64,000 nt of DNA from Guptibacillus spartinae. GTDB taxonomy: Bacteria; Bacillota; Bacilli; Bacillales; Guptibacillaceae. Position numbers and translations under genes: made by a program. The notes under the pieces are model-generated. The model searched no databases. It worked only from the letters and a program-made list of their open reading frames with translations, and was not told where the DNA came from. The stretch spans positions 124,001 through 188,000 of the forward strand of contig NZ_JAQQWU010000009.1 in assembly GCF_028610625.1 (NCBI RefSeq), read 5' to 3'. This document shows positions 41,917 to 51,623 of this stretch, in pieces (the stretch's first letter is position 1; the number at the start of each line of letters is the position of its first letter).

Positions 41917-42897
41917 TTAATCCACAGCGGGATCTAATTTCTTTCTTAGCGTGTCTTCACTGTATACCCAACCTGTATAGGAACTTGTGATCTCTAGCTG
42001 ATCCTCCATCTGTACAACGGCCACAAATGGATAGTGGCCTTTATTCCGATAGCGCAAATCAATAAATCGTACTTCGTATCCTTCTTCTTTTTCTTCAATT
42101 TCCCATCGATAAACGGGTGAAAAAGAAAGGAAGGCACTTAAATTTGGGTCTTCCTTGGCCGATTCGAGTACAGGCGTTTTCGGGACAGGAACACGTTCAA
42201 ACTCATCTTGAACGTGTATTGTTGTACCTTCAGCACGAGCAACATAAAACTGCGTTTCTGATTTAATCGCAATATGCCATCTGCTCCAGCGAATCGTAGG
42301 AGAGACAATCACTTCCACGGCATCAGGAATACGCTCCTTAACAGCACGAATCACTTTTCTTTGTTCTGAAATCCTCCATAGATAATAGAAGAGGAGAATG
42401 CCGTATATCGTTAAAAAGGTATATCCAGGGTTCGCACCAATATACCACAGAATTAATCCTGCAATATGACTGAGGAAAATAAATGGATCAAAAATATTTA
42501 TTACCCCGAGGGCGACCCAACGGTTTGAAAATGGCCGAATGGCTTGTGTACCATAAGCGTTGAAAATGTCGACAAACACATGAATGAAGACGGCTAAAAA
42601 TGTCCATAACCAGAGATGAAGCCAGTTTGTTTCTGGGTAGAATAGCATAATACCGCTACTAATAATGATTGGCCATAGAAGAACAGCAGGAATGGAGTGA
42701 GTAATTCCTCTGTGATGACGTATATAGACAGCGTTATTTTTTAATTTTAGTACAGTATCAAAGTCCGGGGCCTGCGATCCGATCAGCGCTCCAATTAGAA
42801 CGCTTTGAGCGGTAATGGGGTCCTGTGCAATCGCTGGATCTAATGTTGCAAGAGCTCCAATCCCCAGTCCCATGACCACATGTGTCCCAGTATCCAT
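41917..42897 (-). CDS. yfhP: YfhP-type membrane-bound metal-dependent hydrolase (DUF457)
   Basis: 326 residues. An N-terminal DUF457 domain with several membrane helices and metal-ligand candidates is indicated by MDTGTHVVMGLGIG, GSQAPDFDTVLKLKNN, RHHRGITHSIPAVL and HVFVDIFNAYGTQ; a soluble C-terminal tail follows (about 190-326). B. subtilis YfhP is described as a LexA-regulated negative regulator of the adjacent mutY gene; that role is from memory. AGGAGGAT precedes ATG 42897. It is divergent from mutY. Confidence 0.88.
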   Translation of the reverse strand: MDTGTHVVMGLGIGALATLDPAIAQDPITAQSVLIGALIGSQAPDFDTVLKLKNNAVYIRHHRGITHSIPAVLLWPIIISSGIMLFYPETNWLHLWLWTFLAVFIHVFVDIFNAYGTQAIRPFSNRWVALGVINIFDPFIFLSHIAGLILWYIGANPGYTFLTIYGILLFYYLWRISEQRKVIRAVKERIPDAVEVIVSPTIRWSRWHIAIKSETQFYVARAEGTTIHVQDEFERVPVPKTPVLESAKEDPNLSAFLSFSPVYRWEIEEKEEGYEVRFIDLRYRNKGHYPFVAVVQMEDQLEITSSYTGWVYSEDTLRKKLDPAVD

Positions 42898-43129
42898 AGG
42901 GTAAGATCCTCCTTATGAAGCAGATCGATTAAGTTAACAACCTTATATCGCATAAAGTTTAGCGTTCTCTATTTAGTTATACCCAATTAAAACAAAAGTG
43001 AAAAGTTAAAAGATGAATGAAAAGGTATGATGAGTTATTATATGTGATAGATGAAGATAGAGGAAGTTTATAAGTGAATTTTAATATTGTTTTAACACCA
43101 TTTACTATATCATATCGGAGAGTTGATGC

Positions 43130-44224
43130 ATGACAGAGAAAGTGACAGACCTTTTACATTTATTTGACGAACAAAAATTCCAGGAAGACCTCATTTCTTG
43201 GTTTAAAAAAGAACAGCGAATCCTTCCGTGGCGTGAGAATAAAGATCCGTATCGTGTGTGGGTTTCTGAAATTATGCTTCAACAAACAAGGGTTGATACT
43301 GTGATCCCATATTTTGAGCGATTTATGCGCCTTTTTCCTTCAATAGAGGCACTGGCCGAAGCTGAAGAATCGGATGTTTTAAAAGCGTGGGAAGGGCTTG
43401 GATATTACTCAAGAGCCCGAAATTTACAGAGCGCTGTTCGCGAAGTGGCAGAGTCTTATAATGGAATCGTGCCAAATCACCCAAGGGAAATTTCAGGTTT
43501 GAAAGGGGTCGGTCCATATACTGCCGGTGCTATCTTAAGTATTGCTTATGATATTCCGGAACCAGCGGTTGATGGAAACGTAATGCGCGTATTATCAAGG
43601 GTTGTTGGGATATGGGAAGATATCGCAAAACCTTCAGCTCGAAAGACATTTGAAGAAGTAACCCGCCGAATTATTTCAAAAGATGATCCATCCTCATTTA
43701 ATCAAGGAATGATGGAATTAGGAGCGATTGTATGCACGCCTCGCTCCCCTTCTTGTCTCTTGTGTCCAGTTCAGGAGCATTGTCGCGCTTTTGCGGAAGG
43801 CTCACAAGAAGAATTGCCAATTAAATCAAAGAAAAAGGCGCCACGCCCTGTGCCGATTGCGGTAGTTGCACTTGAGGATAGTACAGGGAAATTCCTTATT
43901 AGGCAGCGACCCGAAACAGGTCTTCTAGCAAGCTTATGGGAATTTCCTAATGTTGAATTAAGTGAAGGCGGATTAAAACAAGAGCAGATTAAAAAGCATT
44001 TGAGGGATGAATATGAAATCGATAGTGAAGTTGAAAAAGAGTTAGCTTCCTTTAATCATATTTTCAGTCATCTTAAATGGCAGTTAACCGTCTATAAAGG
44101 ATCTTATCAAGGTGAATTAGCTTCTAAGCATTTTAAAATGGTGGACAAAAACGAGTTGCAGAACTTTGCATTTCCAGTAGCTCATCAAAAAATCACACAA
44201 TTGATTCTAGAAAGTGAGGGATAA
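43130..44224 (+). CDS. mutY: A/G-specific adenine glycosylase MutY
   Basis: 364 residues. Catalytic Glu47 (WVSEIMLQQTRVDTV), helix-hairpin-helix LKGVGPYTAGAIL (about 124-136), catalytic Asp148 (EPAVDGNVMRV), iron-sulfur cysteines C202, C209, C212 and C218, and a C-terminal NUDIX-like 8-oxoG-recognition domain (about 235-360). It removes adenine opposite 8-oxoguanine. A GGAGAG binding site precedes ATG 43130. The SDR gene starts two bases after the stop. Confidence 0.96.
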   Translation: MTEKVTDLLHLFDEQKFQEDLISWFKKEQRILPWRENKDPYRVWVSEIMLQQTRVDTVIPYFERFMRLFPSIEALAEAEESDVLKAWEGLGYYSRARNLQSAVREVAESYNGIVPNHPREISGLKGVGPYTAGAILSIAYDIPEPAVDGNVMRVLSRVVGIWEDIAKPSARKTFEEVTRRIISKDDPSSFNQGMMELGAIVCTPRSPSCLLCPVQEHCRAFAEGSQEELPIKSKKKAPRPVPIAVVALEDSTGKFLIRQRPETGLLASLWEFPNVELSEGGLKQEQIKKHLRDEYEIDSEVEKELASFNHIFSHLKWQLTVYKGSYQGELASKHFKMVDKNELQNFAFPVAHQKITQLILESEG

Positions 44225-44226
44225 TC

Positions 44227-44988
44227 GTGAATTTGAATTTAGAGAATAAACGCGTATTAATTACTGGTGGCTCAAAAGGCATTGGCAAATCAATTGCTAA
44301 GACCTTTTATGAGGAAGGGGCAAAGGTTGGGATATGTGGAAGAAATCGTGAGGCTCTTGAGATTGCGAAAGAAGAAATTGGTCCAAACCTTGCTTTATTC
44401 GAAGCGGATATAACAGATGAAAGAAAACGTGTGCAGCTATTGGATTCTTTTATCATGGAGTTTGGTTCAATTGATATTCTCGTGAACAATGCCGGTGGAA
44501 GCAATGGAGGCGCTATTATGGAAACGGACCTTACTGAGTTTCATAAAGCAATGGATCTTAATTTCTACTCAGCTGTCCACCTTAGTCAGCTATCAGCTGA
44601 AAAAATGAAGGAGCAGGGCAACGGGGCAATTATTAATATCTCCTCTATTTTCGGGCGTGAATCTGGGGGCAAACCAACTTATAATAACTCAAAAGCGGCC
44701 ATGATTAGTTTCACTAAAGCGTTGGGAGATGAATTAATTAAGGACGGAGTACGTGTAAATGGAATTGCTCCAGGTGCCATTCTTCACCCATCTGGGAATT
44801 GGCAAAAGCGGTTAGAGGATAACCCGGAGAAAATTGAAGAGTTTGTAGAAAAAGAAATTCCAGGAGGGAGATTTGGTACACCTGAGGAAGTGGCGAATGC
44901 TGTGGTATTCCTTGCTTCTGACAAAGCATCCTGGATTGTTGGCGCAACCATTAATGTTGATGGCGGTCAATCAAAATCAAATTTTTAA
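44227..44988 (+). CDS. Short-chain dehydrogenase/reductase, mutY operon
   Basis: 253 residues. TGGSKGIGKSIAKTF (about 13-27), NNAGGSNGG, catalytic Ser in NISSIFGRESGG and YNNSKAAM (YxxxK), and a C-terminal VVFLASDKASWIVGATINVDGGQS, the 3-oxoacyl-ACP-reductase-like subgroup. It occupies the place where I recall B. subtilis fabL, but FabL has a longer Tyr-to-Lys spacing, so this is not an obvious FabL. GTG 44227, with GAGGGA overlapping the mutY end, suggests translational coupling. The substrate is unknown. Confidence 0.88.
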   Translation: MNLNLENKRVLITGGSKGIGKSIAKTFYEEGAKVGICGRNREALEIAKEEIGPNLALFEADITDERKRVQLLDSFIMEFGSIDILVNNAGGSNGGAIMETDLTEFHKAMDLNFYSAVHLSQLSAEKMKEQGNGAIINISSIFGRESGGKPTYNNSKAAMISFTKALGDELIKDGVRVNGIAPGAILHPSGNWQKRLEDNPEKIEEFVEKEIPGGRFGTPEEVANAVVFLASDKASWIVGATINVDGGQSKSNF

Positions 44989-45000
44989 TTTGTATTTAAC

Positions 45001-45031
45001 AAAAGCCCTCTGGAAATTCCAGAGGGCTTTT
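45001..45031 (+). terminator. Terminator of the mutY-SDR operon
   Basis: AAAAGCCCTCTGGAA / TTCCAGAGGGCTTTT, perfect stem, followed by TGT. Confidence 0.8.
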
Positions 45032-45042
45032 GTCTGTGAAGG

Positions 45043-45234
45043 TTAATCTGGCATAAAGGCAGACAAGCCTCCACGCTGTTCAATTTCCTTCATAATTTCT
45101 CGGTGAATGGCAAGGCCCTCACTGTTTAAATAAGGCGCAACTTGTTGCAAGCTGTGATGGAAAAAAGAAAGTTCTTTGTCTGCCCACTCCTGTTTTGACA
45201 TCATGGATAGCTCAGTCATATCTCGATGATCCAT
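45043..45234 (-). CDS. Small helical protein, unknown (possible YfhS position)
   Basis: 63 residues, acidic to neutral, two predicted helices (ELSMMSKQEWADKELSFFHHSLQQVAPYL, in parts; LAIHREIMKEIEQRG) and a final SAFMPD. An AAAGGAGGGG binding site in perfect position before ATG 45234 makes it a real gene. It sits where B. subtilis has yfhS, but I do not recognise the sequence well enough to name it. It is divergent from the gamma-SASP gene. Confidence 0.65.
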   Translation of the reverse strand: MDHRDMTELSMMSKQEWADKELSFFHHSLQQVAPYLNSEGLAIHREIMKEIEQRGGLSAFMPD

Positions 45235-45379
45235 TGTTCCCCTCCTTTTTGTTTTATTTTGTTACAGGAACTTGTGTAGTATGAGGGAAGTTTTTCTCAG
45301 AAAGATTTTTTTATTTTTTTAATGGATACATAAGAATAGGTGATCTGGATATTCTATTGTTTGTGGGAGGTGATAAGCC

Positions 45380-45700
45380 ATGGCAAAGAAACCAGGACAA
45401 ACTCAATCTGGTACAAGTATTCAACACGTAAAACAGCAGAATCAACAAGCTTCTGCTGGTAAAGCAGGTCAGCAACAATACGGTGCTGAATTTGCAAGTG
45501 AAACGGATGCTCAAGAAGTAAAAGCTCGCAATGCGAAGTCTGCTCAAAACAAGCAGCAAGCATCTGCTGGACAAGCAGGTCAGCAACAATACGGTGCTGA
45601 ATTTGCAAGCGAAACGGATGCTCAGCAAGTAAAAGCTCGTAACGCGAAGTCTGCTCAAAACAAGCAGCAAGCATCTGCTAAAAACCAGCAGCAACAATAA
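45380..45700 (+). CDS. sspE: Gamma-type small acid-soluble spore protein
   Basis: 106 residues, rich in Gln, Ala and Asn. After a 22-residue head come two 37-residue copies of the QASAG-AGQQQYGAEFASETDAQ unit. Each contains the EFASE germination-protease site, so the spore protease could cut twice. It is an amino-acid reserve protein of the spore core. It is larger than B. subtilis SspE (about 84 residues). GGGAGGTGAT precedes ATG 45380. It lies next to ygaB and ygaC as in B. subtilis. Confidence 0.92.
   Translation: MAKKPGQTQSGTSIQHVKQQNQQASAGKAGQQQYGAEFASETDAQEVKARNAKSAQNKQQASAGQAGQQQYGAEFASETDAQQVKARNAKSAQNKQQASAKNQQQQ
45446..45667 (+). repeat. Two tandem 111-bp repeats within sspE
   Basis: Copy 1 (45446-45556) and copy 2 (45557-45667) encode 37 residues each and are nearly identical in DNA, differing mainly at third positions. 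They arose by in-frame duplication. Confidence 0.85.
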
Positions 45701-45714
45701 TTGATCTCCCGAGC

Positions 45715-45741
45715 AGGACTGACTTAGTCAGTCCTGTTTTT
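45715..45741 (+). terminator. Terminator of sspE
   Basis: AGGACTGAC TTA GTCAGTCCT followed by GTTTTT. Confidence 0.75.
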
Positions 45742-45816
45742 CATTCAATAGGGGTAAGCTAATAGGGATTCCAAGAGAAGTACCGAACTTCTTACAAATA
45801 AGAAAGGAGGCTTTAC

Positions 45817-46485
45817 ATGTGTGGACGTTTTTCTTTAACAACAGAACTTGACGTTTTACTTGAACGATTTCAAATTGAGCAAACGCGTATTGACATTGAT
45901 ACGCCGAGGTTTAATATTGCACCAACGCAACAGGTCCCAACGGTCATCCGAGCGGGGGAGAGTAATCGAATGGGTACATTGCGTTGGGGGCTGATTCCGT
46001 TTTGGGCAAAAGATCCTTCGATTTCAAATAAATTAATTAATGCAAGAAGTGAAACAGCTGATCAAAAAGCGAGTTTTAAGCATGCACTAAAAAAACGGAG
46101 GTGCCTGATCTTATCCGACGGCTTTTACGAATGGAGACGAACGAAGGATAGGAAAATTCCTATGCGTATTCAAGTTAGAAATGGTGAGCCGTTTGCAATG
46201 GCAGGGTTATGGGAAAAGTGGCACGACAATACCAGCACGATTTATACGTGTACGATTTTGACAACTGAAGCCAATGAGTTAATGGCAGAAATACATAATC
46301 GAATGCCTGTTATTTTGACGAAGGAAACGGAATCAATCTGGCTTGACGCTTCACTAAGTGATTTAAAAGAATTAAATAAATGCATGAAGCCATTTCCTTC
46401 TTCTGAAATGAATGCATATGAAGTCTCAACACTTGTAAATTCACCAAAAAACGAAGAACCTGAATGCATTCTGCCTGTTAATTAG
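45817..46485 (+). CDS. SOS-response-associated peptidase (SRAP/HMCES family, YoqW type)
   Basis: 222 residues. MCGRFSLT exposes catalytic Cys2 after Met removal; FNIAPTQQVPTVI, LRWGLIPFWAKD, INARSETADQKASF and ILSDGFYEWRR follow in the family order, with the late IHNRMPVIL His. The protein crosslinks to abasic sites in single-stranded DNA and so protects them. AGAAAGGAGG precedes ATG 45817. B. subtilis has relatives elsewhere; it sits here between sspE and ygaB. Confidence 0.94.
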   Translation: MCGRFSLTTELDVLLERFQIEQTRIDIDTPRFNIAPTQQVPTVIRAGESNRMGTLRWGLIPFWAKDPSISNKLINARSETADQKASFKHALKKRRCLILSDGFYEWRRTKDRKIPMRIQVRNGEPFAMAGLWEKWHDNTSTIYTCTILTTEANELMAEIHNRMPVILTKETESIWLDASLSDLKELNKCMKPFPSSEMNAYEVSTLVNSPKNEEPECILPVN

Positions 46486-46631
46486 CAAGAAGTCATAAAA
46501 TATCGCTTTTGACAAAAACACCTACTTCTCTACAGAACTTTCCAAAGGTATTTTTCAATGTATATGGAATTTGTTTTCTGAAGATTATTCGTTCATTGGA
46601 TTTAATACTTTAGTTTGAAAGGAGAGGTTAG

Positions 46632-46856
46632 ATGACGAAGTTTGATGAGTTAATTCAACAACAGCTCAAGCTTGCTGATCAAATGATTTATACAAGGGAA
46701 GAAATACAAAAGTTAGAGGTAAAGCTATCTGTTTCTGATGAAACAACGAAAACCATTATGTTAGAGAAAAAAGAACGGTTAATGCTTTTAGAAGAAGAGT
46801 TTGAACGACTCATTGAAAATGTGATCTCAACCTTTGAAAATACAGCCATTTATTAA
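46632..46856 (+). CDS. ygaB: YgaB family coiled-coil protein
   Basis: 74 residues, almost all helix: MTKFDELIQQQLKLADQMIY, then EIQKLEVKLS and KKERLMLLEEEFERLIE. It matches the YgaB family by size, composition and place before ygaC. Function unknown. GAAAGGAGAGG precedes ATG 46632. The 146 bases before it contain no gene; its promoter probably lies there. Confidence 0.8.
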   Translation: MTKFDELIQQQLKLADQMIYTREEIQKLEVKLSVSDETTKTIMLEKKERLMLLEEEFERLIENVISTFENTAIY

Positions 46857-46895
46857 AAGCAAATGAGTGCCATTCAATTTGAGTGGCGCTTTTAT
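46855..46895 (+). terminator. Terminator of ygaB
   Basis: AAAAGC...GCGCTTTT with an inner GCCATTC/GAGTGGC stem, ending in TTTTATTTT. Confidence 0.55.
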
Positions 46896-47061
46896 TTTAA
46901 TTTTATTTTGTTAAGCGTTATAATGGAGAAGAATATAGATGAGATGTAAGATTTTGATGATAGCCATGTATTGAAAGGTAAGAAAGAAAGGATACTGTGA
47001 GTCTGCCTATATGTAAAAGGCATTCATCGTTTTCCGGAATTTCTTAGGAAAGGAGAAGGAG

Positions 47062-47589
47062 ATGAGTTTCCCAACGACCGGGACGAGAATTCAAATTCAA
47101 AGTTATAAACATCGCGGTACGCTACATCGTACTTGGGAAGAAAGTATCGTACTTAAGGGTACCTCAAAAGAGATCATCGGGGGAAACGATCGTATTCTCG
47201 TGACAGAAGCTGATGGAAGACAATGGCGTACACGTGAACCTGCGATTTGCTATTTTAGTGCGAATCACTGGTTCAATGTCATTGGAATGATTCGAACGGA
47301 TGGACTTTATTACTACTGTAATTTAGGAACACCATTTATGTACGACGAAGAAGCATTAAAGTATATTGATTATGATCTGGATATTAAAATCTACCCTGAT
47401 ATGACGTTTAAACTACTCGATGAAGATGAGTATGAAGCACACCGCGAAGAAATGAATTATCCCGAAGCCATTGACCGCATTATACAACAAAATGTTAAAG
47501 AACTGATGAACTGGATTCATCAGCGTAAAGGGCCATTTGCTCCAGGTTTTGTGGATCAGTGGTACGAACAGTTTCTCCAATATAGGTAA
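47062..47589 (+). CDS. ygaC: Nucleoside tri-/diphosphate phosphatase, DUF402 (Ntdp, YgaC)
   Basis: 175 residues. The DUF402 barrel has a [23 protein letters not shown] start (in parts) and the metal/substrate-binding acidic cluster [31 protein letters not shown] (in parts). It resembles S. aureus and B. subtilis Ntdp enzymes that dephosphorylate NTPs and NDPs. AAAGGAGAAGGAG precedes ATG 47062. Monocistronic, with its own terminator. Confidence 0.9.
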   Translation: MSFPTTGTRIQIQSYKHRGTLHRTWEESIVLKGTSKEIIGGNDRILVTEADGRQWRTREPAICYFSANHWFNVIGMIRTDGLYYYCNLGTPFMYDEEALKYIDYDLDIKIYPDMTFKLLDEDEYEAHREEMNYPEAIDRIIQQNVKELMNWIHQRKGPFAPGFVDQWYEQFLQYR

Positions 47590-47591
47590 GA

Positions 47592-47623
47592 AAAACCTGT
47601 TGAATGTTTTTCAACAGGTTTTT
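47592..47623 (+). terminator. Terminator of ygaC
   Basis: AAAACCTGTTGAA / TTCAACAGGTTTTT, perfect 13-base stem plus T run. Confidence 0.85.
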
Positions 47624-47667
47624 GCATGATATTAAAAAGCATGTGAATAGTTAAAGGATGATGCCGT

Positions 47668-49407
47668 CTGGGTAGTATAAAAAGATATATGACCTTTGTT
47701 AGGCCATATAAAAAACAAATAGGAATAACGATAGGAATTGGAATAGTAAAGTTTGGCATTCCTCTTCTTTTACCTTTAATTCTTAAATACGTGATCGATG
47801 ATATTATTGGTGCCGAAATGCCTGTCGGGGATAAGTACCAACAACTCCTGTGGCTAATGGGGGGCGCGTTCTTTCTTTTCGTGGTGGTTAGACCACCTGT
47901 CGAATATTTCCGCCAATATTACGCACAGTGGATTGGTAGCAAAATCCTCTATGATATTCGTGATAAGTTATTTTCCCACATTCAACAGTTAAGTTTAAAG
48001 TTTTACTCAAATAATAAAGCAGGAGAAGTTATTTCAAGGGTTATTAATGACGTTGAGCAAACGAAAACCTTCGTCATTACTGGAATGATGAATGTTTGGC
48101 TCGATCTTATTACGATATTAATCATTATTGGAATTTTGTCATTTATGAACATCTGGCTTACGCTAGCGGCGATTGTTCTCCTGCCTTTGTATGGTCTATC
48201 CGTTAAGTTTTTCTATAAGCGTTTGCGCGACTTAACGAAAGATCGATCGCAGGCTTTAGCTGAAGTTCAAGGCCATTTACATGAGCGTGTGCAAGGGGTG
48301 TCTGTCATTCGAAGTTTTGCGCTGGAAGATTACGAACAAGAACAGTTTAACAAAAGAAATACCAACTTCTTAGAAAGAGCACTTGATCATACACGATGGA
48401 ATGCGAAAACCTTTGCGGTCGTTAATACGATTACCGATGTGGCTCCTCTTATTGTCATCGCGTTCTCAGCTTATCTTGTTATCTCAGGGGGACTTCAAAT
48501 TGGTGAAATGGTCGCCTTTGTCACCTATATGGATCGCCTATATAGTCCACTAAGACGATTGGTGAATTCTTCAACAACTCTAACGCAATCCATTGCTTCA
48601 ATGGATCGAGTATTTGAATTTGTAGATGAGAAATATGACATTGTGGATAGAGAAGATGCGAGGAAGTTAAGCGATGTTCGTGGTAATATTCGCTTTGAAG
48701 ATGTTTCCTTTAAATATAATGAAAATGATCTTCCGGTTCTAAAGGGAATTGATCTAGATGTAAGTGCGGGGGAAACCATTGCCCTTGTTGGAATGAGTGG
48801 AGGAGGTAAATCTTCTCTTGTTAGTTTGATTCCACGTTTCTACGATGTAACGGGTGGACGTATTCTCATTGATGGTACGGATATTCGTGATTACGAAGCA
48901 AGAAGTCTTCGTGATAACATAGGGATGGTATTACAAGATAATATTTTATTTAGCGAATCTGTACGCATGAATATTATGATGGGCAATCCAAATGCTGAGG
49001 AAGAAGACGTCATTCGTGCTGCTAAAGCAGCAAATGCACATGAATTTATCATGAGTCTACCGGAAGGATACGACACGGCTGTTGGTGAGCGCGGTGTGAA
49101 ATTATCTGGTGGACAGAAGCAGCGAATCGCGATAGCCCGCGTTTTTCTTAAAAATCCACCTATTCTTATTTTGGATGAAGCCACATCAGCTCTAGACCTT
49201 GAGAGTGAGCACCTGATTCAAGAGGCTCTTGAAGTTCTTGCTAAAGATCGAACAACATTTATTGTTGCCCACCGTCTCGCAACAGTGACGCATGCCGATC
49301 GAATTGTGGTCGTAGAGAATGGGCAAATTTCCGAGAGCGGTAATCATCAAGAATTGATGAAACAAAAAGGGTCATACCATAACTTATTCCAGGTACAAAA
49401 TTTATAA
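47668..49407 (+). CDS. ygaD: ABC transporter, fused permease-ATPase (YgaD), probable CTG start
   Basis: About 579 residues: six-helix ABC_membrane domain (about 20-310) and ATPase domain with GMSGGGKSS (Walker A), [16 protein letters not shown] (signature), [12 protein letters not shown] (Walker B) and [11 protein letters not shown]. It is a homodimeric exporter of the MsbA/BmrA kind; the substrate is unknown. The ATG at 47689 has no ribosome binding site. In frame upstream, CTG 47668 has AAAGGATG (47653-47660) at a good distance and adds G-S-I-K-R-Y, a conserved start for such exporters; a TGA precedes it, so no other start exists upstream. If CTG is not used, the gene is 47689-49407. Confidence 0.88.
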   Translation: MGSIKRYMTFVRPYKKQIGITIGIGIVKFGIPLLLPLILKYVIDDIIGAEMPVGDKYQQLLWLMGGAFFLFVVVRPPVEYFRQYYAQWIGSKILYDIRDKLFSHIQQLSLKFYSNNKAGEVISRVINDVEQTKTFVITGMMNVWLDLITILIIIGILSFMNIWLTLAAIVLLPLYGLSVKFFYKRLRDLTKDRSQALAEVQGHLHERVQGVSVIRSFALEDYEQEQFNKRNTNFLERALDHTRWNAKTFAVVNTITDVAPLIVIAFSAYLVISGGLQIGEMVAFVTYMDRLYSPLRRLVNSSTTLTQSIASMDRVFEFVDEKYDIVDREDARKLSDVRGNIRFEDVSFKYNENDLPVLKGIDLDVSAGETIALVGMSGGGKSSLVSLIPRFYDVTGGRILIDGTDIRDYEARSLRDNIGMVLQDNILFSESVRMNIMMGNPNAEEEDVIRAAKAANAHEFIMSLPEGYDTAVGERGVKLSGGQKQRIAIARVFLKNPPILILDEATSALDLESEHLIQEALEVLAKDRTTFIVAHRLATVTHADRIVVVENGQISESGNHQELMKQKGSYHNLFQVQNL

Positions 49408-49415
49408 AGATTCAT

Positions 49416-49446
49416 CAAAAAGCATCTGATTTAGATGCTTTTTTTG
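49416..49446 (+). terminator. Terminator of ygaD
   Basis: AAAAAGCATCT GATTT AGATGCTTTTTTT. Confidence 0.82.
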
Positions 49447-49509
49447 TTTGATTATGCACATTATCGCGTAAAAGTGACAAAGAAAGACAGAAAATTACCG
49501 CAATATACG

Positions 49510-49538
49510 TTGCCAATTGTCTGAAATAATGTAATAAT
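49510..49538 (+). promoter_or_regulatory. Probable promoter of the peptide-importer operon
   Basis: TTGCCA (49510-49515), a 17-base spacer and AATAAT (49533-49538) or TAATAA one base earlier, about 60 bases upstream of the first gene. Confidence 0.45.
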
Positions 49539-49595
49539 GATAAACAGATTTTAGTTAACTTGAAAAATTCAGAATTTATAGAAAGGGGTGAGGGT

Positions 49596-50600
49596 GTGGA
49601 ACAACCAGTATTAAAAGTTAGCGGATTAGAAACTCACTTTTTTACAGATGATGGAGAGATTCCAGCGGTCGATTCCGTTGATTTTTACGTTAATAAGGGA
49701 GAGGTTCTAGGGATTGTTGGGGAATCAGGATCTGGAAAAAGTGTTACCTCCTTATCGATTATGCAGCTCATTCAGGCCCCTGGTAAGATAGTTGGTGGTG
49801 AAATTACATATAAAGGCGAAAATCTGATTTCAAAGTCAGAGAAAGAAATGAGGAAGATCAGAGGAAATGAAATTGGGATGATTTTTCAGGAGCCGATGAC
49901 CTCATTGAATCCAGTATTTCGCATAGGAAATCAACTGATCGAAGGTATTCGAATACATAAGAAATGGAACAAGAAAAAAGCCTGGGAGCATGCTGTATCA
50001 ATCCTTAAATTAGTCGGACTACCAAGAGCTGAAGAGCTAATGAATGAATATCCTCATCAATTATCTGGAGGAATGCGACAGCGGGTTATGATCGCAATGG
50101 CAATGGCATGTGAGCCGGAAGTACTCATTGCAGATGAGCCAACGACTGCTCTAGATGTGACGATTCAAGCTCAGATCCTCGAACTGATGAAGAAGTTGAA
50201 TAAAGAAACGAACACCTCGATTATTATGATTACGCATGATTTGGGGGTCGTGGCAGAGATCTGTGATCGGATTGCCGTGATGTATTCAGGGAAAATCGTA
50301 GAGCAAGGAAAAACACAGGATATTTTTCAACACCCCAAGCATCCTTATACGATTGGATTAATCGAATCAGTACCTGATGTTCGCGTTCGAAAAGACAGGC
50401 TATATTCAATACCTGGAAATGTACCAAAGCCAGGTTCTATTCATAAGGGTTGCCACTTTGCACCGCGTTGTAATTTTGCTTTTGATAAATGCTATGAAGA
50501 AAATCCAACATTGCTAGATGCGGGACCTGCACAACAGGCGAGATGCTGGCTCCATGAAGATGCAAAGAAAGCAGCCGTGTTAGAGAGAGTGAAAAGTTAA
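49596..50600 (+). CDS. Peptide ABC transporter ATP-binding protein (OppD/DppD type)
   Basis: About 334 residues. Walker A GESGSGKS (about 36-43), signature [12 protein letters not shown], Walker [13 protein letters not shown], and the C-terminal oligopeptide-family extension with a four-cysteine cluster ([18 protein letters not shown]...ARCWL). Start: GTG 49596, with AAAGGGGTG just upstream; the longer frame from 49560 begins before that binding site. First of five co-directional genes for peptide or nickel uptake. Confidence 0.92.
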   Translation: MEQPVLKVSGLETHFFTDDGEIPAVDSVDFYVNKGEVLGIVGESGSGKSVTSLSIMQLIQAPGKIVGGEITYKGENLISKSEKEMRKIRGNEIGMIFQEPMTSLNPVFRIGNQLIEGIRIHKKWNKKKAWEHAVSILKLVGLPRAEELMNEYPHQLSGGMRQRVMIAMAMACEPEVLIADEPTTALDVTIQAQILELMKKLNKETNTSIIMITHDLGVVAEICDRIAVMYSGKIVEQGKTQDIFQHPKHPYTIGLIESVPDVRVRKDRLYSIPGNVPKPGSIHKGCHFAPRCNFAFDKCYEENPTLLDAGPAQQARCWLHEDAKKAAVLERVKS

Positions 50601-50614
50601 AGGGGGCGCCTATT

Positions 50615-51595
50615 TTGCAAGAAGCACTACTTGAAGTAAAACAGCTAAAGAAGCACTTCCCCATTCAGGGAGGCGTGTTGAAACAGCAGGTAGGAACAGT
50701 AAAAGCTGTGGATGGTGTAACCTTTACCTTACATAAAGGAGAAACATTTGGATTAGTTGGGGAAAGCGGTTGTGGAAAATCCACTACGGGTCGCATGTTG
50801 ATGAGACTTCTTGAACCAAGTGAAGGTGAAGTTCTGTTTGATGGGAAAGAGATGACGACATTAAATAAAAAAGATCTCCGTCATTTAAGGAAAGATATTC
50901 AAATGGTCTTTCAAGATCCCTTTGCTTCGCTTAATCCGAGGCATACAGTCGAAAAAATTATTGAGGAGCCTCTTATTGTTCATCAGCTAGGTAATAAAGC
51001 TGAGCGGAAGAAGCGAGTGAGAGAACTGCTGGAGATTGTTGGGCTTAGCGCTTACCATGCAAAGCGGTATCCGCACCAATTCAGCGGTGGGCAGCGACAG
51101 CGAATAGGAATCGCACGGGCTCTTGCTGTTAATCCAAAATTAATCATTGCGGACGAACCAGTTTCAGCACTTGATGTATCGATCCAGGCTCAAGTACTAA
51201 ATCTTTTAGAAGATCTCCAGAAAGAGCTTGGACTAACATATTTGTTTATTGCCCATGATTTAGGGGTTGTCCGTCATATTAGCGATCGCGTCGGAGTGAT
51301 GTATCTGGGGCGTATTGTTGAGATGGCAGATAGTGAAAAGCTTTATTTGGATTCAAAACATCCGTATACACAGGCTCTTCTTTCAGCGGTGCCAGTTCCA
51401 GACCCTGAATATGGGAAAGACAGAATTATTCTTAAGGGCGATGTGCCAAGTCCATCGAATCCGCCTCCAGGGTGTCCTTTTCACACGCGATGTCCAAAGG
51501 CGATGGACGTATGCAGCTCTGTTGTTCCTGAATTCAGGGAGATAGAACCTGGCCACCATACAGCATGTCATCTGTATGAAGAAGACCTTGTATAA
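50615..51595 (+). CDS. Peptide ABC transporter ATP-binding protein (OppF/DppF type)
   Basis: 326 residues. Walker A GESGCGKST, signature FSGGQRQRIGIARAL, Walker B LIIADEPVSALD, and the C-terminal extension with GCPFHTRCPKAMDVCSSV and TACHLY. TTG 50615 follows AAGGGGGCGCC at eight bases. Second ATPase of the importer; pairs with the preceding one. Confidence 0.93.
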   Translation: MQEALLEVKQLKKHFPIQGGVLKQQVGTVKAVDGVTFTLHKGETFGLVGESGCGKSTTGRMLMRLLEPSEGEVLFDGKEMTTLNKKDLRHLRKDIQMVFQDPFASLNPRHTVEKIIEEPLIVHQLGNKAERKKRVRELLEIVGLSAYHAKRYPHQFSGGQRQRIGIARALAVNPKLIIADEPVSALDVSIQAQVLNLLEDLQKELGLTYLFIAHDLGVVRHISDRVGVMYLGRIVEMADSEKLYLDSKHPYTQALLSAVPVPDPEYGKDRIILKGDVPSPSNPPPGCPFHTRCPKAMDVCSSVVPEFREIEPGHHTACHLYEEDLV

Positions 51596-51623
51596 ATCAC
51601 AAACATGACTAAGGGGGAAGAAC

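Noticed and set aside
44227..44988. FabL enoyl-ACP reductase, by position after mutY
   Set aside because: The active-site spacing is YNNSK (YxxxK) as in ordinary SDR enzymes, not the longer Tyr-to-Lys spacing of FabL.
45446..45667. CRISPR-like repeats
   Set aside because: Only two directly adjacent 111-base units, without spacers, inside a coding gene.
45311..45697. Minus-strand open frames of 106-128 residues opposite sspE
   Set aside because: They mirror the repeated sspE sequence and have no binding sites.
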